Source: Actinomadura spongiicola (lineage in GTDB: Bacteria; Actinomycetota; Actinomycetes; Streptosporangiales; Streptosporangiaceae). From it: a stretch of 64,000 nucleotides of DNA. The stretch spans positions 429,079-493,078 of the forward strand of contig NZ_QVNQ01000007.1 in assembly GCF_003432485.1 (NCBI RefSeq), read 5' to 3'. A model generated the notes under the pieces. It was given only the letters and a program-made list of their open reading frames with translations. It ran no database searches and was not told where the DNA came from. A program made the position numbers and the translations under genes. Within the stretch, counting starts at the first letter, position 1. The number at the start of each line of letters is the position of its first letter. Of this stretch, positions 22,522 to 31,695 are shown piece by piece.

Positions 22522-23412
22522 TCAGCTCTCCACGTCCGCTCGGGTGTCGCACATCTTCGCCAACAGGTCCTTGTGCCTGTCGATCTCCGTCCCGATGTCG
22601 ATCGTGGTCACGATCGCGAAGGTGGTCCGGGTGGACCACATGGCGAGAGTGGTGGACGAGCCGGTGGAGCCTGTCGGCCCTCGCGTCTCGGTGTGGATCA
22701 CTGTGATGAGGGCGACGCCGTCACCGCACGCGTCCTGCGGATTCGAGGTTTCGGGGCGGTAGCTGGTCTGACCGTCGTCCCTGAACTCGGCGGCGACGGC
22801 GCTGTTGAAGGACGCCTGCGGGTCGTTCAGGTCGTGGGTGCCGTTGACGCCCACGAACAGGACCCTCTCGTCACCGTTCCCGTACACCGCGCTCACGGTG
22901 CCCTTGACCGCCCAGTCGGTGGCAGCGGCGTAGATGACGCTGGTCAGTTTCTCGACCAGCTTCTCGCTGCTCGCCTCGGCGGCCGGGTCCCGGCTCAGCC
23001 CGTCCGCGACAGGCGGTGTGGACAGCTCGTGGGAGGTCCGCACGAGGTAGGCGGCGTACCCTCCCACGGCCAACACCAAGATCAGGACCACGGCCCCGGC
23101 CAGGAAGCCGATGACCTTGCCGCCGCCCCTGCGACGCGGCGGACCGTACGGCGCCCCCGGGAACGGCCCACCGGGACGCATGGGCGGGCCAGGAGGCACC
23201 GTCCTGCCGCCGGGGTGCATCGGCCCACTCGGAGGAAAGGGCCCGCCCGGCCCTACCGGCCCGCCTGGCCCCGTTGGCCCGACTGGGCCTAACGGCCCGC
23301 CCGGAGCCGCGGGTCCGCCTGGAGGAAAGGGCCCGCCCGGGGGTTCGGGACCGTCGGGGGGCGAGGTGGGCGAGGTGCCGCCGGATGGGGGAGGGGGGTT
23401 CCAGGCACTCAA
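22522..23412 (-). CDS. Membrane protein with Pro/Gly-rich collagen-like N-terminus
   Basis: A 296-residue protein. The first ~100 residues are Pro/Gly repeats of GPxGPxGP type, cytoplasmic by the positive-inside rule (PPRRRGGG directly before the helix). One transmembrane helix follows (VIGFLAGAVVLILVLAVGGY), then an extracellular domain of about 160 residues with a Cys pair. No family is recognised for that domain. It is 120 bp upstream of the kinase-regulator pair on the same strand, so it may be cotranscribed and act as sensor or accessory. A TTG start at 23412 is likely given the GGAAGGAAG ribosome site. Confidence 0.7.
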   Translation of the reverse strand: MSAWNPPPPSGGTSPTSPPDGPEPPGGPFPPGGPAAPGGPLGPVGPTGPGGPVGPGGPFPPSGPMHPGGRTVPPGPPMRPGGPFPGAPYGPPRRRGGGKVIGFLAGAVVLILVLAVGGYAAYLVRTSHELSTPPVADGLSRDPAAEASSEKLVEKLTSVIYAAATDWAVKGTVSAVYGNGDERVLFVGVNGTHDLNDPQASFNSAVAAEFRDDGQTSYRPETSNPQDACGDGVALITVIHTETRGPTGSTGSSTTLAMWSTRTTFAIVTTIDIGTEIDRHKDLLAKMCDTRADVES

Positions 23413-23527
23413 TTCGTCTTCCTTCCTCTGGTTGGGCGGCGAGGAGCTCGGCGGGGTGCTCGCCGCTCGGAATTGTCGCGTACGCGCGGGCCTCGCGGAC
23501 CTGGACATCCGACCCGTCCGGTCCCCG

Positions 23528-23533
23528 TAGAAT
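23528..23533 (+). promoter_or_regulatory. -10 element of valS, giving a nearly leaderless mRNA
   Basis: TAGAAT at 23528-23533 ends nine bases before the valS GTG codon, so transcription would begin only one or two bases ahead of the start codon. No ribosome binding site is present upstream of that GTG, which agrees with leaderless translation. Confidence 0.5.
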
Positions 23534-23541
23534 CGTCAGCC

Positions 23542-26151
23542 GTGACACAGCCCAGTACTGAGCGCGGCCACGGGGCCGCCGCGGACGTCGACCTGCCCAC
23601 CCAGTACCGCCCGGCGGACGTCGAGGGCCGCCTCTACGAGCGGTGGGTATCGGCGGGGCTGTTCACCGCGGGCGAGGACGGTCCGCCGTTCTCGATCGTG
23701 ATCCCGCCGCCGAACGTCACCGGTTCGCTGCACATGGGACACGCGCTCGACCATTCCATCCAGGACACCCTCGTCCGGCGGCGGCGCATGCAGGGGCACG
23801 CCACGGTGTGGGTCCCGGGCATGGACCACGCGGGCATCGCGACGCAGAACGTGGTGGAGCGCGAACTGGCCAAGGAGGGCGTGTCGCGGCACGACCTCGG
23901 CCGGGAGGCGTTCGTGGAGCGGGTGTGGCAGTGGAAGGCCGAGTCGGGCGGGCGGATCCTCGGCCAGATGCGCCGCCTCGGCGACAGCGTCGACTGGACG
24001 CGTGAGGCGTTCACGATGGACGACGACCGCGCCACCGCCGTCCGGACGATCTTCAAGCGGTTGTTCGACGACGGGCTGATCTACCGCGCGGAGCGCATCA
24101 TCAACTGGTGCCCGCGCTGCCTGACGGCCCTGTCCGACATCGAGGTCGAGCACGAGGACGTCGACGGGGAGCTGGTCTCGATCCGGTACGGGTCCGGCGA
24201 CGACGAGCTCGTGGTCGCGACCACGCGGGCGGAGACGATGCTCGGTGACACGGCCGTCGCCGTCCACCCGGACGACGCCCGGTACAAGCACCTGGTCGGG
24301 CGGGAGATCGAGCTTCCGCTGACCGGCCGCCGGATCCCGGTCGTCGCCGACGAGCACGTCGACCCCGAGTTCGGCACCGGCGCGGTGAAGGTGACCCCGG
24401 CGCACGACCCGAACGACTTCGAGATCGGGCGGCGGCACGGGCTGCCGTCGTTGACGGTCATGGACGAGCGGGGCGTCGTGACCGCGTCCGGGCCGTTCGA
24501 GGGCCTGGACCGGTTCGAGGCGCGCCCGGCGGTCGTGGCCGCGCTGCGGGAACAGGGCCGGATCGTCAAGGAGATCCGCCCGTACGAGCATTCCGTCGGG
24601 CACTGCCAGCGCTGCGCCACGGTCGTGGAGCCGCGCGTGTCGTTGCAGTGGTTCGTGAAGGTGGAGTCGCTGGCCCGGGAGGCGGGCGACGCCGTCCGTG
24701 ACGGTCGTGTCACGATCCATCCGCCGGAGATGGCGGCCCGCTATTTCGAGTGGGTCGACAACATGCACGACTGGTGCATCAGCCGGCAGCTGTGGTGGGG
24801 TCACCGCATCCCCGTCTGGTACGGCCCGGACGGCGAGGTCATGTGCCCGGGGCCCGGTGAGGAGCCGCCCGCCGGTTGGACGCAGGACACCGACGTCCTC
24901 GACACCTGGTTCTCGTCCGCGCTGTGGCCGTTCTCGACGCTGGGGTGGCCCGACGAGACCGCGGAGCTGAAGCGGTTCTATCCGACGTCGGTCCTGGTCA
25001 CCGGGTACGACATCCTGTTCTTCTGGGTCGCCCGGATGATGATGTTCGGGCTGTACGCGATGGACGGCGTCCAGCCGTTCGACACGATCGCGCTGCACGG
25101 CATGGTCCGTGACCAGTTCGGCAAGAAGATGTCCAAGTCGTTCGGGAACGTCATCGACCCGCTCGACTGGATCGACGCGTACGGCGCCGACGCGACCCGG
25201 TTCACGCTGCTGCGCGGCGCGAACCCGGGCGGGGACGTCCCGGTGGCCGAGCAGTGGGCGCAGGGGTCCCGCAACTTCTGCAACAAGCTGTGGAACGCGA
25301 CCCGGTTCGCGTTGATCAACGGCGCGCACGTCCGTGGCGCGATGCCCGCCGAGGTGTCCACGGTGGACGCGTGGATCCTGTCGCGGTTGCAGGCGGTCAT
25401 CGCCGAGGTGGACGAGTACCTGGATTCCTACGACTTCGCGAAGGCCTGCGAGACGCTCTACCACTTCGCGTGGGACGAGGTCTGCGACTGGTACGTCGAG
25501 CTGGCCAAGGTCCAGCTCGCCGACGAGCGGGCGGAGGCGACGCGGCGCATCCTCGGCGAGGTGCTCGACAAGCTGCTGCGGCTGCTGCACCCGGTGATCC
25601 CGTTCGTGACCGAGGAGCTGTGGACGTCCCTGACCGGCGGCGAGACGATCGTGACGGCGCCGTGGCCGGCGCCCGAGCCGGAGCGCGCCGACCGGGACGC
25701 CGAGGTTTTCGTGGAGTCGTTGCAGCGGCTGGTGACGGAGGTGCGGCGGTTCCGCGCCGACCAGGGCCTCAAGCCGGGCCAGAAGGTCGCGGCGGTGCTG
25801 GAGTGGGACGGTTCGCCGCTGGCGGCCCACGAGCAGGGCGTCCGCGCGCTGCTGCGCCTCACCGAGCCGGGCGACGCCTTCTCGGCGACCGCGTCCCTGC
25901 CGGTGGAGGGCGTCACCGTCCGGCTCGACACCGCCGGGGTCATCGACGTCGCCGCCGAGCGCAGACGGCTGGAGAAGGACCTCGCCGCCGCCCGCAAGGA
26001 GGTCGAGCAGGTCGGCCGCAAGCTCGGCAACGAGGCGTTCATGGCGAAGGCGCCCGAGGCGGTCGTCGCCAAGAACCGGGATCGGCTCGCGCAGGCGGAG
26101 GCCGACATCAGGCGGCTGGAGTCGCAGCTGACCGCGCTGCCCACGGGCTGA
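23542..26151 (+). CDS. valS: Valyl-tRNA synthetase
   Basis: An 869-residue class I enzyme. The HIGH motif is HMGH (64-67), KMSKS is exact (529-533), the CP1 editing domain lies between with GTGAVKVTPAHDPNDFE, and the tRNA-binding anticodon domain is followed by a C-terminal coiled coil (AAERRRLEKDLAAARKEVEQ) typical of ValRS. GTG 23542 was chosen because the conserved N-terminus LPTQYRPADVE begins soon after and a -10 box sits just upstream. The downstream order folC, DUF4233, ndk matches other actinobacteria, though here extra genes are interleaved. Confidence 0.97.
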   Translation: MTQPSTERGHGAAADVDLPTQYRPADVEGRLYERWVSAGLFTAGEDGPPFSIVIPPPNVTGSLHMGHALDHSIQDTLVRRRRMQGHATVWVPGMDHAGIATQNVVERELAKEGVSRHDLGREAFVERVWQWKAESGGRILGQMRRLGDSVDWTREAFTMDDDRATAVRTIFKRLFDDGLIYRAERIINWCPRCLTALSDIEVEHEDVDGELVSIRYGSGDDELVVATTRAETMLGDTAVAVHPDDARYKHLVGREIELPLTGRRIPVVADEHVDPEFGTGAVKVTPAHDPNDFEIGRRHGLPSLTVMDERGVVTASGPFEGLDRFEARPAVVAALREQGRIVKEIRPYEHSVGHCQRCATVVEPRVSLQWFVKVESLAREAGDAVRDGRVTIHPPEMAARYFEWVDNMHDWCISRQLWWGHRIPVWYGPDGEVMCPGPGEEPPAGWTQDTDVLDTWFSSALWPFSTLGWPDETAELKRFYPTSVLVTGYDILFFWVARMMMFGLYAMDGVQPFDTIALHGMVRDQFGKKMSKSFGNVIDPLDWIDAYGADATRFTLLRGANPGGDVPVAEQWAQGSRNFCNKLWNATRFALINGAHVRGAMPAEVSTVDAWILSRLQAVIAEVDEYLDSYDFAKACETLYHFAWDEVCDWYVELAKVQLADERAEATRRILGEVLDKLLRLLHPVIPFVTEELWTSLTGGETIVTAPWPAPEPERADRDAEVFVESLQRLVTEVRRFRADQGLKPGQKVAAVLEWDGSPLAAHEQGVRALLRLTEPGDAFSATASLPVEGVTVRLDTAGVIDVAAERRRLEKDLAAARKEVEQVGRKLGNEAFMAKAPEAVVAKNRDRLAQAEADIRRLESQLTALPTG

Positions 26152-26179
26152 CCCGCGGTCGTGGACCTTCGGGAGTGCA

Positions 26180-27088
26180 ATGGCCGATTCACCTTCCCGG
26201 TCCGACACGCCGGACGCCGCGTCGCCCTGGGGCGACGCGCGTCCGTGGTGGACGGCCGACCACGGCGACGGGACGGGTCCGCACGGCATGGTCCCGGACG
26301 TGACGGGGCCGCAGCTCGTGATCGGGGACATGTCCGGCGGATATCCGGTGGTCCCGGTCGCCCAGGGTGGCACGGGACCGCTGCCGGTCATGCCCGGCCC
26401 GCCGCCGCACGGCCCCATGCTGCCCGGTCCGACCCTGCCCGGGGCCGGACGGCAGGGCCCGCCGCCTCGACCCGCTCGGAGACGGCCGCTGCGTGTTCTG
26501 CTCGTCGCCGGTGCCGTCATGGTCGCCTCCGCGGTCCTGATGGCCGGGGTGGTCGCGTTCCGCGTGGAGGGCGGCGGTGACGGCGGCGGCAGGGGGACGG
26601 GCACGACCGGCGGCGTTCTCGCGTCCCGGAAGGTGATCGACGCGGGTGCGGTCGCCGGTGGGCTGCGCAGGGACGCCCTGACGTCGCCGCCGGCGAGTGC
26701 GGCGTACCCGTTCGTCGCGGGCGCGATCTGGGCGACCGGGGTTCCCGTCGCCGAACGCGGCCAGGCCGTCTACGCCGAGGGGCCCGGCCGTCCGATCAAC
26801 CTTCTGTTCGTGGGCGGGACGGGCCCGGTCGGCGATCCAGCCGCGTTCCTGCGCAGGGCGCGGCCGACGACGTTCATCGCCGGGCAGGGCGCGGAACCCG
26901 GCGCGCAGGGCGGCAAGGCCGTCTGCGGCACGTTCGCCGTCCTCGCCGACACCCACACGTATTGCGCGTGGGCGACCGAGGACTCCTATGGTGTCGTCGC
27001 GTCGAACCGTCCCACGCTGAGTCCGCACTTTCCGTTGATGGCCGAGCTCATGCGCCGGATCAGGAGGGACGTCGAGAGGCCGCGGTGA
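26180..27088 (+). CDS. Pro-rich single-pass membrane protein
   Basis: A 302-residue protein of unknown function. Residues 1-110 are Pro/Gly-rich and presumably cytoplasmic. A basic patch (RPARRRPLR) and one transmembrane helix (VLLVAGAVMVASAVLMAGVV) follow, then an extracellular domain of about 165 residues with two Cys and motifs CGTFAVLADTHTYCAWA. The architecture parallels the protein at 22522-23412, and the domain ending resembles secreted or anchored actinomycete proteins of unknown role. It starts 28 bp after valS with GGGAG before the ATG, and its 3' end overlaps the end of the convergent FolC-like gene by 29 bp. Confidence 0.75.
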   Translation: MADSPSRSDTPDAASPWGDARPWWTADHGDGTGPHGMVPDVTGPQLVIGDMSGGYPVVPVAQGGTGPLPVMPGPPPHGPMLPGPTLPGAGRQGPPPRPARRRPLRVLLVAGAVMVASAVLMAGVVAFRVEGGGDGGGRGTGTTGGVLASRKVIDAGAVAGGLRRDALTSPPASAAYPFVAGAIWATGVPVAERGQAVYAEGPGRPINLLFVGGTGPVGDPAAFLRRARPTTFIAGQGAEPGAQGGKAVCGTFAVLADTHTYCAWATEDSYGVVASNRPTLSPHFPLMAELMRRIRRDVERPR

Positions 27089-28262
27089 CGAAGAGGCGCT
27101 CGGTGTCGGCGTCCACGACGTCGAGGACCAGCCCGGTGAAGTAGACGGTGCCGAGGACGACCACGTGGTGACCGAGGGCGGCGAGGGACGAAGCCGTGAC
27201 GGCGTCCGGGCCGACGACGTCCCAGTCGGGCGGCAGGGGATGGTCGAAGCGCAGCCGCCGGTACGGGAGCCGCACGAACGTCACCGGCAGCCCGCGCAGT
27301 TCGGCGACGGCGCCGTCGACGTCCTTGTGGTCGGGCAGGCAGACCACGACATGGTCCACGCCGCCCCAGGCGCGCCGGGCCGCGGTGAGGGCGGCGGCGA
27401 CACCCGTCCGGTCCACGGCGGAGTCGATGAGCAGCCTCGTCGCCGAGCCGGGCACGTCATGCCACGACAGCCGTCCGGGCAGGACGACCGACGCCAGCAC
27501 GTCCCGGAGCGGCCCCGCCGCGGGTTCGGCGACGCCGGGCAGGCGGCGGGCCGCGACGACGCCGAGTTCCGCGCCGCCGCGCTGCAGCCCGTTGGGGAGA
27601 AGGTCGTCCGGGAGGCCGCTGTCGCCGCGCTCGACCCGTTCGACGTCCCCGAGCACCCCGGCGACCTCCGCCGACTGCGGCGCCGACACGACGACCGTCC
27701 CCGGGCCCGCCACACCGAGTTTCTCCTTCGCGATCTCCGCCGGGGTGTCGCCGAGCACGCCGCGATGCTCGCCGAAGATCGGCGTGATCGCGGCGACGGC
27801 CGGGGGGAACAGCGACACCTCGTCCGACCGTCCGCCCATTCCCGCCTCCAGCACGAGCGCGTCCGCGCCGGCCCGGCGCGCGTGGACGACGCCCGCGACG
27901 GTGAACAGCCCGGACGGCGACAGGTAGCCGCCCGTGGGCGGCGGCAGCGCGGCGAGGCCCGTCTCCAGGATGTCGCCCAGCGCGGCCAGTTCCGCCTCGG
28001 ACACGGCGCGCCCGTCCACCCTGATCCGGTCGCGGTCGACGCGGAGCCCGGGGCTGGTGACGGTGCACACCCGGAGACCTGCGGCCGCGAGGAACGCGGA
28101 GGCGTACGTCGCGGTCGTCCCCTTGCCCTTGGAGCCCACGACGGTCAGGACCGGGACGTCCGGGCCGAGGACGCCCAGGACGGCCGCCAGCGCGCGGGCC
28201 CGCCCTAGGTCGCGGGTCTCCCCGGGAGCCCGCCCCCGCCACTCCCGGTAGAACACGTCCAT
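27060..28262 (-). CDS. FolC/Mur-ligase-like ATP-dependent ligase (paralogue)
   Basis: A 400-residue Mur-ligase fold protein. The P-loop is VGSKGKGTTATYASAFL, the omega-like SPGLRVDRDRIRVDG segment and VLEAGMGGRSDEVSLF match folylpolyglutamate synthase-type enzymes, and AKEKLGVAG holds the conserved Lys. It is about 75 residues shorter than the true FolC encoded divergently next door, mainly in the C-terminal part, and lacks the AAHNPAG motif there. It may add glutamate or another amino acid to a different carboxylate. Substrate unknown. The two genes share a 56-bp divergent promoter gap. Confidence 0.75.
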   Translation of the reverse strand: MDVFYREWRGRAPGETRDLGRARALAAVLGVLGPDVPVLTVVGSKGKGTTATYASAFLAAAGLRVCTVTSPGLRVDRDRIRVDGRAVSEAELAALGDILETGLAALPPPTGGYLSPSGLFTVAGVVHARRAGADALVLEAGMGGRSDEVSLFPPAVAAITPIFGEHRGVLGDTPAEIAKEKLGVAGPGTVVVSAPQSAEVAGVLGDVERVERGDSGLPDDLLPNGLQRGGAELGVVAARRLPGVAEPAAGPLRDVLASVVLPGRLSWHDVPGSATRLLIDSAVDRTGVAAALTAARRAWGGVDHVVVCLPDHKDVDGAVAELRGLPVTFVRLPYRRLRFDHPLPPDWDVVGPDAVTASSLAALGHHVVVLGTVYFTGLVLDVVDADTERLFVTAASRRPS

Positions 28263-28318
28263 AGCTCCAGTGTGGGCCCGGACGGAACGCGACGAACCGC
28301 CGAGTAGGCTCTGTGACC

Positions 28319-29740
28319 GTGAGTCAGGTATCCGAGCCGTCCGACTACCGGAACGCCGTCGGCGCGATCATGGCCCGTGGCGTGGAGTGGGAGATCGACC
28401 CCACGCTCGACCGCGTCCGCGACCTGGTCGACGTCCTGGGGGAGCCGCAGCGCGCCTACCCGGTGATCCATATCGCGGGGACGAACGGCAAGTCGAGCAC
28501 CGCCCGGCTCGTCGAGGCGCTGCTGCGCGAGCGCGGCCTGCGCACCGGCCTGTACACCAGCCCGGAGCTGACCACGCTGCGGGAGCGGATCGCGATCGAC
28601 GGCGAACCGATCACCGAGGAGCGGTTCGTCGAGGCGTACGAGGACGTGCTGCCCTTCGTCCAGCTGGTCGACGGCAAGCACGCGACGCCCCTGTCGTTCT
28701 TCGAGGTCCTCACCGCCATGGCGTTCGCGGCGTTCGCGGACGCGCCGGTCGACGTCGCGGTCGTCGAGGCGGGGATGGGCGGCGCGTGGGACGCCACGAA
28801 CGTGGCCGACGGCGCCGTCGCCGTCGTCACCCCCATCGGGCTCGACCACACCCGCTACCTCGGCGACACCCTCGCCGAGATCGCGGGCGAGAAGGCGGGG
28901 ATCATCAAGACCGGGTCGGTGACGGTGCTGGCGCAACAGCCCGTCGAGGCCGCGGAGGTGCTGCTGCGCCGGGTCGTGGAGGTCGGCGGCACGGCGGCGC
29001 GCGAGGGCATCGAGTACGGCGTGCTCGGCCGGGACGTCGCGGTCGGCGGCCAGCAACTGCGGCTCCAGGGCCTGCACGGCGTCTACGACGAGGTCTTCCT
29101 GCCGCTGTTCGGCGACCACCAGGCGAGCAACGCCGCGACGGCCCTCGCCGCCGTGGAGGCGTTCGCGAGCGGCGCCCCGACGCGGGGAGAGGCCAATCTG
29201 GAGGCCGCCACGCGCATCGCGCCCGGCGAGTCCTACCTCGGCGGCGCGGAGGGGCAGCTCGACCCGGCGCTGGTGCGCAGCGGCTTCGCCAAGTCGGCCT
29301 CGCCCGGCCGCCTGGAAGTCGTGCGGACCGGTCCGACCGTGCTGCTGGACGCCGCGCACAACCCGGCCGGGATGGCCGCGACCGTCGCCACGGTCACCGA
29401 GTCGTTCGGTTTCACCCGGCTCGCCGGGGTCCTCGCCATCGCCGCGGACAAGGACGTCGTCGGCGTCCTCGACCAGCTCGAACCCGTCCTCGCCGAACTG
29501 GTCGTGACCCGCAACTCCTCGCCGCGGTCCATGCCGCCGGAGGAGCTGGCGGAGATCGCCGAGGGCGTGTTCGGGCCGGAGCGCGTCCATGTGGCGCAGC
29601 GGCTGGACGACGCGATCGACCGGGCGATCGGCTTCGCCGAGGAGACCGGGGAGTACCGGGGCGCCGGGGTCCTGATCACCGGTTCGGTGGTCACGGCCGG
29701 AGACGCCCGAACCCTGCTGCGCGTGACGGAAGGCCGGTGA
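28319..29740 (+). CDS. folC: Dihydrofolate synthase / folylpolyglutamate synthase
   Basis: About 473 residues. It joins glutamate to dihydropteroate and extends folate polyglutamate tails. P-loop HIAGTNGKSSTARLVEALL, SPELTTLRERI, VVEAGMGGAWDATNV, LDHTRYLGDTL and EIAGEKAGIIK are FolC signatures, and the C-terminal domain has LLDAAHNPAGM and TRNSSPRSMPPEEL. TAGGCT at 28304-28309 looks like a -10 box, so GTG 28319 could be read on a leaderless mRNA. GTG 28313 in frame is the alternative. The next gene overlaps its stop codon. Confidence 0.95.
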   Translation: MSQVSEPSDYRNAVGAIMARGVEWEIDPTLDRVRDLVDVLGEPQRAYPVIHIAGTNGKSSTARLVEALLRERGLRTGLYTSPELTTLRERIAIDGEPITEERFVEAYEDVLPFVQLVDGKHATPLSFFEVLTAMAFAAFADAPVDVAVVEAGMGGAWDATNVADGAVAVVTPIGLDHTRYLGDTLAEIAGEKAGIIKTGSVTVLAQQPVEAAEVLLRRVVEVGGTAAREGIEYGVLGRDVAVGGQQLRLQGLHGVYDEVFLPLFGDHQASNAATALAAVEAFASGAPTRGEANLEAATRIAPGESYLGGAEGQLDPALVRSGFAKSASPGRLEVVRTGPTVLLDAAHNPAGMAATVATVTESFGFTRLAGVLAIAADKDVVGVLDQLEPVLAELVVTRNSSPRSMPPEELAEIAEGVFGPERVHVAQRLDDAIDRAIGFAEETGEYRGAGVLITGSVVTAGDARTLLRVTEGR

Positions 29741-30090
29741 CGACCATGAGCCGGGGAAGCGCCGCCAACCCCGTGCGCAGGCTGCTCGCCACGGTGCTGG
29801 GCTGCGAGGCCATCGTGATCGCCCTCGCGGTGCCGGTGGCGGTGGCCGTGCTGGATGTGGACGGCGCGACCGCCGGGGCGGTGTGCGGCGGGCTGGCCGT
29901 CGCGTGCCTGCTGCTGGCGGGCCTGCTGCGGTTCCCGTGGGCGGTCGCGGCCGGGACCGTCCTCCAGGTGCTGATCGTCGCGACCGGGTTCATGGTGCCC
30001 GCCATGTTCTTCCTCGGCGTGGTGTTCGGGGCGCTCTGGGGGACGGCGATTTGGATGGGACGCAAGGCGGGAAGCGTCCAGCCGCGCTAA
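29737..30090 (+). CDS. DUF4233 membrane protein
   Basis: A 117-residue protein with about four hydrophobic segments (around GCEAIVIALAVPVAVAV, GGLAVACLLLAGLL, VAAGTVLQVLIVATGF, MFFLGVVFGALWGTAI). DUF4233 proteins follow folC in many actinobacteria, and their function is unknown. GTG 29737 overlaps the folC TGA (GTGA), with GGAAGG just upstream, so it is translationally coupled to folC. An ATG nine bases later is an alternative start. Confidence 0.88.
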   Translation: MTTMSRGSAANPVRRLLATVLGCEAIVIALAVPVAVAVLDVDGATAGAVCGGLAVACLLLAGLLRFPWAVAAGTVLQVLIVATGFMVPAMFFLGVVFGALWGTAIWMGRKAGSVQPR

Positions 30091-30134
30091 ATTCGCGAGG
30101 ACGCATTCATTCATCCGCCGATCTTCCCGCGCAG

Positions 30135-30163
30135 TTGATTCCGACTATTCCGGCGATTATCGC
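30135..30163 (+). promoter_or_regulatory. Candidate promoter of the MFS-like gene
   Basis: TTGATT (30135-30140), 17-nt spacer and TATCGC (30158-30163) lie in an unusually AT-rich intergenic stretch (30091-30190), 51 bp ahead of the GTG start at 30214. It would uncouple the carrier gene from folC. Confidence 0.4.
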
Positions 30164-30213
30164 TATTGGGAAATGTTCGTGGGGCGGCTGACGACCTCGC
30201 GAAGGAGCAGGCC

Positions 30214-31650
30214 GTGTCCCTGCACGCACGCGGACACGCGCCGGACGTCCCGGCGGCCGCGGTCCGCGGACATCCGGCGCCGCCCCCGGACGGCCGCGCC
30301 CGGCGCCGCCGCGCGGCGGCCGGCGCGCTACTGCTGACGCTCACCGCCACGCCCGCCGCCGTCCTGGTGGTCCCGGACGCCACCGTGAACGTCGTGCCCG
30401 CCGCGTTGAGCGCCCTCGACCTCGACGGCGCCGACATCCCCGTGCTGTTGCGCGCCACCGGGCTGTCCCTGCCCGTCCTGCTGGCCGCGGTGCCGCTCGC
30501 CGCCGTCGCCGCGCGGCGGTTCAACGCGTTGCCCGTCCTCGCCACCGGTCTCGCCGTGCTGCTCGCCGGGCTCGGCGCCGCCGGGTACGCGCGGTCCCTG
30601 CCGCTCGCCGGGACGGTGCGCGCCGTGCAGGGCGCGGGCGCGGGCATCATCCTGCCCGCCTGCCTCGTCCTGGTCTGGGAGCGGCGGAGCAGGGCCCTGA
30701 CCGCCGCCTGGGCGGGCACGCTCGCGGGCGCCCTCATCGTCGCGATGCCGCTGGTGCTGACGGCCGTCCCGGCGCCCGCGGGCGGCAAGGCCGTACCGGA
30801 CTGGCGTGTCGCGCTCGTCCCGTACCAGTGGCCCGCCGTGGCCGCCGCCGTCGCCGCGCTCGTCCACCTCGTCCTGCGCGGGCGGCGGCGGTGGTCGCTG
30901 CCCGCGTCCCGGCACTCCGAGCGCGGCCAGCTCCTGCTGCCGCTCGTTCCGGTGGCGAGCTTCGCGTTCCTCGCCGTCGTCGCCGCTGTCTGCTGGTCGC
31001 CCGGCGCCCGGCTGGTCGTCGCGGGCCTCGCGCTGCCCGCCCTGCTCGGCCTCGCCCTCGCCGCGGGCCGGGACACGACGGCGGGCAGCCCGCACGGCTG
31101 CGCCATCGTCATGATCGCCACCGGTCTGCTCACCTGTCCCGTCACGGGCCCGCTCGCCGGGCTGGACGCCGCCGTGCCGCTGCTCCCGTACGCCGTGGCC
31201 GCCGTGGCCGCGCCGGCAGGGGCGCTCGCCTCCGTCCGCGTCGCGCCCCGCCACGGCGTCCGCGCCGGATACGCGCTGATGATCGCCGCCGTGCCGTTCG
31301 CCTTCGGCGCCCCCGGTGACGACGGCTGGACGCTGCTCGTCCCGCTCGTCCTCCTCGGCGCCGGAGCCGGACTCGCCCTCGCCGCCTCGCTGCGGGACGC
31401 GGGCGTCGGCGCCGCGCTGTTCGGCCTGTCCCTCTGCTTCCCCGCCGTGCTCGCCGGGCAACTGCTCGTCCTGTCACTCCAGGCGTCCCGGCTCGAACGG
31501 CTCCGACCGGTCACCGACGCACAGCACTTCGCCGCGCTCCGGGACGGCTACCACGTCTGGCTCGCCGTCGCCGGAACCGCCGCCGTCCTGCTCGCCGTCG
31601 CCACGGCGAGACACGCCCGCCGCACCGACGCGCGCCCTGAGGCCGGGTAG
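30214..31650 (+). CDS. MFS-like multi-pass membrane transporter
   Basis: A 478-residue integral membrane protein with roughly 12-14 hydrophobic segments and a basic N-terminal tail (DGRARRRRAAAG). VQGAGAGIILPACLVLVWE resembles the helix 5 antiporter motif C region of DHA2-type drug exporters, and the two-half organisation fits the major facilitator superfamily. Conserved charged motifs A are not clear, so transport function is inferred. It sits between DUF4233 and ndk, a position usually empty in related clusters. AAGGAG is six bases before GTG 30214. Upstream in-frame starts have no such site. Confidence 0.72.
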   Translation: MSLHARGHAPDVPAAAVRGHPAPPPDGRARRRRAAAGALLLTLTATPAAVLVVPDATVNVVPAALSALDLDGADIPVLLRATGLSLPVLLAAVPLAAVAARRFNALPVLATGLAVLLAGLGAAGYARSLPLAGTVRAVQGAGAGIILPACLVLVWERRSRALTAAWAGTLAGALIVAMPLVLTAVPAPAGGKAVPDWRVALVPYQWPAVAAAVAALVHLVLRGRRRWSLPASRHSERGQLLLPLVPVASFAFLAVVAAVCWSPGARLVVAGLALPALLGLALAAGRDTTAGSPHGCAIVMIATGLLTCPVTGPLAGLDAAVPLLPYAVAAVAAPAGALASVRVAPRHGVRAGYALMIAAVPFAFGAPGDDGWTLLVPLVLLGAGAGLALAASLRDAGVGAALFGLSLCFPAVLAGQLLVLSLQASRLERLRPVTDAQHFAALRDGYHVWLAVAGTAAVLLAVATARHARRTDARPEAG

Positions 31651-31695
31651 GATTCGCGCGCTTGCACCTTTCGAATTCCTCAAGGAGAAACACCC

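Noticed and set aside
23536..26604. A 1022-codon open frame on the minus strand across valS.
   Set aside because: It lies entirely opposite valS and the next gene, its translation is Arg/His/Pro-rich without domains, and such frames arise from high third-position GC.
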